Shown piece by piece: positions 14,006-17,802 of a stretch of 17,802 nt of DNA; position 1 is the stretch's first letter; each line of letters opens with the position of its first letter. The notes under the pieces were generated by a model. It saw nothing but the letters and a program-made list of their open reading frames with translations. It made no database searches and was not told where the DNA came from. This DNA comes from UBA9554 sp038205135 (lineage in GTDB: Bacteria; Pseudomonadota; Alphaproteobacteria; Rhodobacterales; Rhodobacteraceae): the NCBI GenBank assembly GCA_038205135.1, contig JBBRCF010000070.1:1-17802 (forward strand). Direction: 5' to 3'. Made by a program: the position numbers and the translations under genes.

Positions 14006-15451
14006 ATGATTGTGAAATATCAGTACCCAATGACCGAAAACGCCGCCTCGACCGTTGACCATCCGCCGCGCAATCCAAAGCGGTTCGCCGAAGAAGAAGA
14101 CGGCGTGATGGTGGTTTTTTCGATGTTCATCATCCTGATCATCCTGATGGTTGGCGGTATCGGCGTCGATACGATGCGGTTCGAAATGGAACGCACGAAG
14201 TTGCAGAACACCATTGACCGCGCCGTGCTGGCCGCAGCCGATCTTGACCAGACCCTGTCGCCCAAGGCCGTGGTCGAGGATTACTTCGTCAAGGCCGGCA
14301 TTACCGATGTCGTCCCGACGGTTACGCCCATGACGGGGATCGGTTTCAAGACGGTTTCCGCCTCGGCGACCCGCCAGATAGACACGCAGTTCATGCGCAT
14401 GTCAGGTGTGGACACGATGACGATCCCCGCCGGTGCAACCGCCGAAGAACGGGTGCCCAATGTCGAGGTTTCGCTGGTTCTGGATATTTCGGGGTCGATG
14501 AAAGACAATAACCGGCTGGCAAACCTGCGGGTGGCCGCAAAAGAATTCATCGACGCCACCGTCAAGGCAGATACGGTCAATCGCGTGTCGATCAATATCG
14601 TACCCTATTCCGAACAGGTGAATGTGGGGTCAATTATATTCGACGAACTCAATGTCAACCAGCTGCACAGCTATTCCCATTGCGTCGAATTCGACGACGC
14701 GGATTTCGCCGCCCTGGCGATCAGCACGACCAAACTGCACCAGCAGATGCAGCATTTCCAGTGGAACACCTTTTCGATCCAGAGCGGGACAGCGCAGAAC
14801 ACCCGGCACGACACGGTTTGCCCCCGCAACGGTTATGAATCCGTGACGGCCATGTCGCAGAATGCCGCAGCCCTAAAATCCAGCATTGACGCCCTGCGGC
14901 CCCGCGCCGGTACGGCCATCTACCTTGGGATGAAATGGGGGGCCTACATGCTGGACCCGTCATTCCGCCCGGTGAACGATAAATTGAGGGCCGCGAACCG
15001 GTCCGATGCGAATTTCAGCGCGCGCCCGGCCGACTACAGCGACTCCACGACGCTCAAGACGATCGTTGTGATGTCTGACGGAGAAAATTCGTCCTCTGCC
15101 CGCATCACGTCGCCCTATTACGGCAACACCAGCCATTACGTGCATTGGAACGACTTCAACTTCAACTTCTACCTGTCGAACTACGTCAACTCGTGGCAGC
15201 GGTCGGCCTGGTGGTTTGAAAAGTACAACAGGGCCAAGGGCAACACGCTGATGCAGAACCTCTGCACCGCTGCGAAAAACCAGGGTATTGTGATCTGGGC
15301 GATCGGGTTCGAAGTCACCACGGATGGCGATACCCAACTGCGCAACTGTGCCTCCTCACCCTCACACTTCTTTGACGTGGAGGGAGCCGAGATCACCTCG
15401 GCGTTCCAGTCCATCGCACGTCAGATCAACCAGTTGAAGTTGACACAATGA
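14006..15451 (+). CDS. TadG-like pilus-assembly protein with vWA domain
   Basis: About 481 residues. A cytoplasmic stub ends in RFAEEEDG, followed by one hydrophobic segment (VVFSMFIILIILMVGGIGV, about residues 36-54), the layout of Tad/Flp pseudopilin-like proteins. A von Willebrand A domain follows, with the metal-binding DISGS motif near residues 160-164 and VVMSDGENSS further on. The C-terminal part has an aromatic and Asn-rich stretch (HWNDFNFNFYLSNYVNSW). Such proteins act in the envelope with the Tad secretion machinery. Start choice is uncertain: GTG at 14000, ATG at 14006 or ATG at 14030; GGGAA lies at a suitable distance only before 14006. The stop overlaps the next gene's start as ATGA. 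TadG-type role is inferred; no tadA, tadB or rcpA is nearby. Confidence 0.85.
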   Translation: MIVKYQYPMTENAASTVDHPPRNPKRFAEEEDGVMVVFSMFIILIILMVGGIGVDTMRFEMERTKLQNTIDRAVLAAADLDQTLSPKAVVEDYFVKAGITDVVPTVTPMTGIGFKTVSASATRQIDTQFMRMSGVDTMTIPAGATAEERVPNVEVSLVLDISGSMKDNNRLANLRVAAKEFIDATVKADTVNRVSINIVPYSEQVNVGSIIFDELNVNQLHSYSHCVEFDDADFAALAISTTKLHQQMQHFQWNTFSIQSGTAQNTRHDTVCPRNGYESVTAMSQNAAALKSSIDALRPRAGTAIYLGMKWGAYMLDPSFRPVNDKLRAANRSDANFSARPADYSDSTTLKTIVVMSDGENSSSARITSPYYGNTSHYVHWNDFNFNFYLSNYVNSWQRSAWWFEKYNRAKGNTLMQNLCTAAKNQGIVIWAIGFEVTTDGDTQLRNCASSPSHFFDVEGAEITSAFQSIARQINQLKLTQ

Positions 15452-15978
15452 CCCAGCGCATCCCCCTTTTGCGGCGGTTCCGTCGCGACGAAAATGGCAG
15501 TGCCATCATTGACTTCGCGATCATGTTACCCTTGTTCATCATGGCCATGATGGCCTCGGTCGAACTGGGCTTCATCTCGATCAAGCATATGATGCTGGAA
15601 CGCGCCCTTGACCTGACCGTGCGGGAAATCCGCCTTGGCACCGGGTCAGCGCCGCAGCACGACACGATCAAGCAAGACATCTGCAACCGAGCCCCGATGC
15701 TGGAAGACTGCGAAACCAACCTGCGGCTGGAAATGGTGCGGCTGAACCTGCGGACTTGGACCGCACCGCCCGGAGACATCGACTGCGTCGAAAAATCCGA
15801 GGTGGTCAACCCGGTGCGTTCCTTCTCGCACGGCAACGTCAACGAACTGATGCTGCTGCGCGCCTGCGCGCTGTTCGAACCGCTGATCCCGTCATCCGGT
15901 CTGGGCAAGGCGCTGGACAAACAATCGGGGTTTGCCGCGATGATTGCTCAATCCGCCTTTGTGCAGGAGCCAAAGTGA
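15448..15978 (+). CDS. TadE-like pseudopilin
   Basis: This 176-residue protein begins with a short basic stretch, RRFRRDENG, then the TadE-type hydrophobic helix SAIIDFAIMLPLFIMAMMAS (about 18-37) and a soluble domain with several cysteines (DICNRAPMLEDC, DIDCVEK, RACALFEP). TadE and TadF proteins are processed like prepilins by TadV and take part in Tad/Flp pilus assembly. Here the position after the glycine-containing motif has Asp-Phe where the usual residue is Glu-Phe. The ATG overlaps the stop of the vWA gene, so the two are translationally coupled. Confidence 0.85.
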   Translation: MTQRIPLLRRFRRDENGSAIIDFAIMLPLFIMAMMASVELGFISIKHMMLERALDLTVREIRLGTGSAPQHDTIKQDICNRAPMLEDCETNLRLEMVRLNLRTWTAPPGDIDCVEKSEVVNPVRSFSHGNVNELMLLRACALFEPLIPSSGLGKALDKQSGFAAMIAQSAFVQEPK

Positions 15979-16544
15979 TGACCAACGCAGCCTCTGAAAA
16001 CCGTATTGCACGCCACTTGCGCCGGTTCGCTCAGGACGAAAGCGCGGTTGTGGCGGTCGAAGCCATCATCATGCTGCCAATGATGTTCTGGGGTTACGTG
16101 GCGATGTTCACGTTCTTTGACGCCTACCGGCAAACCTCGATCAACGTCAAGGCAGCCTACACGGTTTCCGACATGATCTCGCGCGAAACGCTGGCGATCA
16201 ACCCGGCCTACATGACCGGGGCGCATGCACTGCTGGATTTGCTGACCCGGTCGTCCGGCCCGCCAAAGCTGCGCGTCACGGTCGCCCGGTGGGACGACGT
16301 GAACAAGATCTACAAACGCGATTGGTCCAAGACCAAGGGCGGCGCGGTGGAATTGACGAACAATCAGGTCGGTACGTTGGCGTCAAAGTTGCCGGTCATG
16401 GTGCACAACGAACGCGTGATCATCGTCGAAACCTGGTCCACCTATGCGCCACCGTTCAAGGTAGGGCTGGCTCAGCAGGACCTGTACAACTTCGTGTTCA
16501 CGCGGCCCCGTTTCGCCCCTCAGTTGGTGTGGTCGGACCTCTGA
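15978..16544 (+). CDS. Second TadE/TadF-like protein
   Basis: The start at 15978 shares one base with the previous stop (TGATG) and has AGGAG about ten bases upstream; the frame that reaches back to 15756 is the previous gene read out of frame. The 188-residue product has RRFAQDESAVVAVEAIIMLPMMFWGY, a basic stretch and single N-terminal helix (about residues 21-42) of TadE/TadF type, then a soluble domain with few cysteines (VTVARWDDVNKIYKRDW). It lacks the usual glycine before the helix (Ser-Ala in place of Gly), so prepilin-type cleavage is doubtful. It is the third member of a coupled trio with the vWA protein and the first TadE-like protein. The 3' end overlaps the convergent membrane-protein gene by 25 bases. 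Confidence 0.8.
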   Translation: MTNAASENRIARHLRRFAQDESAVVAVEAIIMLPMMFWGYVAMFTFFDAYRQTSINVKAAYTVSDMISRETLAINPAYMTGAHALLDLLTRSSGPPKLRVTVARWDDVNKIYKRDWSKTKGGAVELTNNQVGTLASKLPVMVHNERVIIVETWSTYAPPFKVGLAQQDLYNFVFTRPRFAPQLVWSDL

Positions 16545-16996
16545 CGCGCGGCCAGCAGCCCGTTCAGCAGATCCGCCATATGCCGCGCGGCGCGGCCGGC
16601 AGGCACACCGCCGACCCCCAGCCGCCGGCCCCATCGCCAATACAGACCCGGTCGCCAGCACGCCGGGTGTGCGCGCCGCAGCCGCAATGTGAACCCGTTC
16701 GACGGTTTCACCGCGAACGGCGCGGTGATCACCGCGTCCACATCCGCCAGCCGTACCAGACAGGCGCCGGTCTGATCGAACAATCCCGCCGGGGTCAGCA
16801 CCACATGCCCCGCCGTCGCCCGCCACACCGCGGCTGACACACCGACCCCGCCGATCCCCAGCACCGCCAGCACGATCCCCGCCAGATCGCCCATGCCGGA
16901 CGCTGCGATCATCAGTGCCGCGCCTGCACCCGCCACCAGCCCCGCCGCTACGCCCCGCCGTGTCGGACCCGCGTCCAGCCGTGCCAGTTCCGTCAT
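16520..16996 (-). CDS. Small inner-membrane protein of unknown function
   Basis: The ATG at 16996 is chosen because CAGGAG lies eight bases upstream; the longer frame to 17071 would overlap the preceding gene. The 158-residue product has two hydrophobic helices (about residues 15-33, GVAAGLVAGAGAALMIAAS, and 36-55, GDLAGIVLAVLGIGGVGVSA), followed by a cytoplasmic domain with the segments FAVKPSNGFTLRL and PGLYWRWGRRLGVGGV. That combination matches, as I recall, a conserved uncharacterised membrane protein of Rhodobacterales with a PH-like domain. It starts 16 bases after the oxidoreductase gene on the same strand and may share its transcript. No function is assigned. Confidence 0.7.
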   Translation of the reverse strand: MTELARLDAGPTRRGVAAGLVAGAGAALMIAASGMGDLAGIVLAVLGIGGVGVSAAVWRATAGHVVLTPAGLFDQTGACLVRLADVDAVITAPFAVKPSNGFTLRLRRAHPACWRPGLYWRWGRRLGVGGVPAGRAARHMADLLNGLLAARQRSDHTN

Positions 16997-17012
16997 GGGC
17001 TGTGCTCCTGAA

Positions 17013-17801
17013 TTACCGCCGCGGAGACACTTCATACCCCGGTGTTTCCGGTTCGTCATCCACCAGATCAAGCGGGTACCCCGGGGCCAGCACCTTCAGG
17101 CCCGTTGCCTCTTCCAGACGCTCGATCACCCGGTCGGATTGCGCCCGCATCCCATACCGCGCCTGTGCATCGTTGAAGATGGCGATCATCAGCGGGCTGA
17201 TTTCCAGCGGCACATTGAACCGGTCAGCGATCTGCTGGAACAGACCGATGTCCTTTTGCACCAGATCCATCGGGAAATGCACATCGCGCGACCCCGACAG
17301 GATCAGCTGGCTTTCGGTTTCGTGGGTGAATGAATTGCCCGACGAAATCCGGATCGCCTCGTAAGTCACGGCCAGATCCATGCTCGCCGCCGCCATGGTG
17401 GTTAGCGCCTCGCACAGCGTCAAAAGGTTGGCGGTAGCCAGATAATTCGTCATCACCTTCAGCGTGCTGGCGGTGCCTACGTCCCCGGTGTGCAGCACGC
17501 GCTGCCCGAGGATGGTCAACAGGGGCAGCACATGGTCGAACGTGACGCGGTCGCAACCGGCAAACACGCTGATATTGCCGGTTGCTGCGCGATGCACCCC
17601 GCCCGACACCGGGCATTCCGCAGCACGCCCCCCCCGCGCGATCACGCTGGCGCATTGCGCGCCGATCTGCGTGGCGTCGGTGGTCGACATTTCGATCCAG
17701 GTCTTGCCGGGGCCAACCTCCGGCAGCATCTGGGCCAGAACCGCGGCGCTGGCGGCCGGGGACGGCAGGCAGGTGATGACCGTATCGCAATCGCGCATCA
17801 C
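17013..17801 (-). CDS. 3-hydroxyisobutyrate dehydrogenase-like NAD(P)-dependent oxidoreductase, N terminus cut by window edge
   Basis: The frame runs off the right edge, so the start and the N-terminal dinucleotide-binding GxGxxG part (about 30-50 residues) are outside; 262 residues are visible. Family motifs are DTVITCLPSP (Rossmann strand), the substrate-binding PVSGGVHRAATGN, and GTASTLKVMTNYL, whose lysine is the catalytic residue of beta-hydroxyacid dehydrogenases. KDIGLFQQIADRFNVPL is the usual C-terminal helical segment. These enzymes oxidise short 2-methyl-3-hydroxyacids or reduce related semialdehydes in the cytoplasm; the exact substrate cannot be read from this segment. Confidence 0.88.
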   Translation of the reverse strand: MMRDCDTVITCLPSPAASAAVLAQMLPEVGPGKTWIEMSTTDATQIGAQCASVIARGGRAAECPVSGGVHRAATGNISVFAGCDRVTFDHVLPLLTILGQRVLHTGDVGTASTLKVMTNYLATANLLTLCEALTTMAAASMDLAVTYEAIRISSGNSFTHETESQLILSGSRDVHFPMDLVQKDIGLFQQIADRFNVPLEISPLMIAIFNDAQARYGMRAQSDRVIERLEEATGLKVLAPGYPLDLVDDEPETPGYEVSPRR

Positions 17802-17802
17802 C

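Noticed and set aside
13975..14058. 27-codon frame starting at ATG 13975 before the vWA gene
   Set aside because: No ribosome binding site and it overlaps the TadG-like N terminus out of frame; a leader peptide cannot be supported.
15756..15977. N-terminal extension of the second TadE-like protein
   Set aside because: It lies inside the first TadE-like gene in another frame; the ATG at 15978 has a good ribosome binding site and a TadE-type N terminus.
1..17802. tRNA, rRNA, CRISPR, insertion sequence or prophage
   Set aside because: I saw no cloverleaf with conserved T-loop in the intergenic gaps, no regular spacer-repeat array, and no transposase, integrase or terminal inverted repeats.

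Overview
This window looks like chromosomal DNA from a marine alphaproteobacterium of the Rhodobacterales (Roseobacter group). The evidence is high G+C, the gene pairs ribD-nrdR and dnaG-rpoD, a heterotetrameric sarcosine oxidase operon in the order soxB-soxD-soxA-soxG, a Rhodobacterales-type trio of Tad/Flp pilus-associated genes, and an intergenic hairpin element of a kind I recall as widespread in this order. Assignments come from reading motifs and translations only; no database search was possible.

Layout, left to right. (1) The 3' part of a capsule Kdo-transferase gene (kpsC-like, + strand) enters from the left edge and meets ribD (- strand) so tightly that both stop codons lie in one CTAG. 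(2) On the minus strand, nrdR and ribD form a short operon (ribonucleotide reductase repressor, riboflavin synthesis). (3) A small accessory stretch follows at about 2.7-4.4 kb. It holds a secreted small protein of unknown function, a class I methyltransferase gene broken by an in-frame TAA, and a wHTH-like small protein whose ATG overlaps the rpoD stop codon. (4) rpoD and dnaG form the macromolecular-synthesis pair, both on the minus strand. The 181-base gap between them holds a 19-base palindrome that overlaps a candidate heat-shock-type promoter. (5) A hairpin-rich repeat-like element separates dnaG from the sarcosine oxidase operon at 8663-13553, whose genes overlap or nearly abut. (6) A 446-base divergent intergenic region holds short palindromes, a 20-base-spaced direct repeat and a candidate -10 box. 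(7) On the plus strand are three translationally linked genes: a vWA-domain TadG-like protein and two TadE-like pseudopilins. (8) The right edge has, on the minus strand, a small inner-membrane protein and the 3' part of a 3-hydroxyisobutyrate-dehydrogenase-like oxidoreductase.

Functionally this is mostly core metabolism and information processing (riboflavin, dNTP control, primase, primary sigma factor, C1/glycine catabolism), with surface-structure genes at the edges (capsule, Tad pilus). I found no tRNA, rRNA, insertion sequence, CRISPR array or prophage signature. The least explained features are the wHTH-like gene fused in translation to rpoD, the nonsense codon in the methyltransferase, and the palindromes in the rpoD-dnaG and sox-tad intergenic regions.
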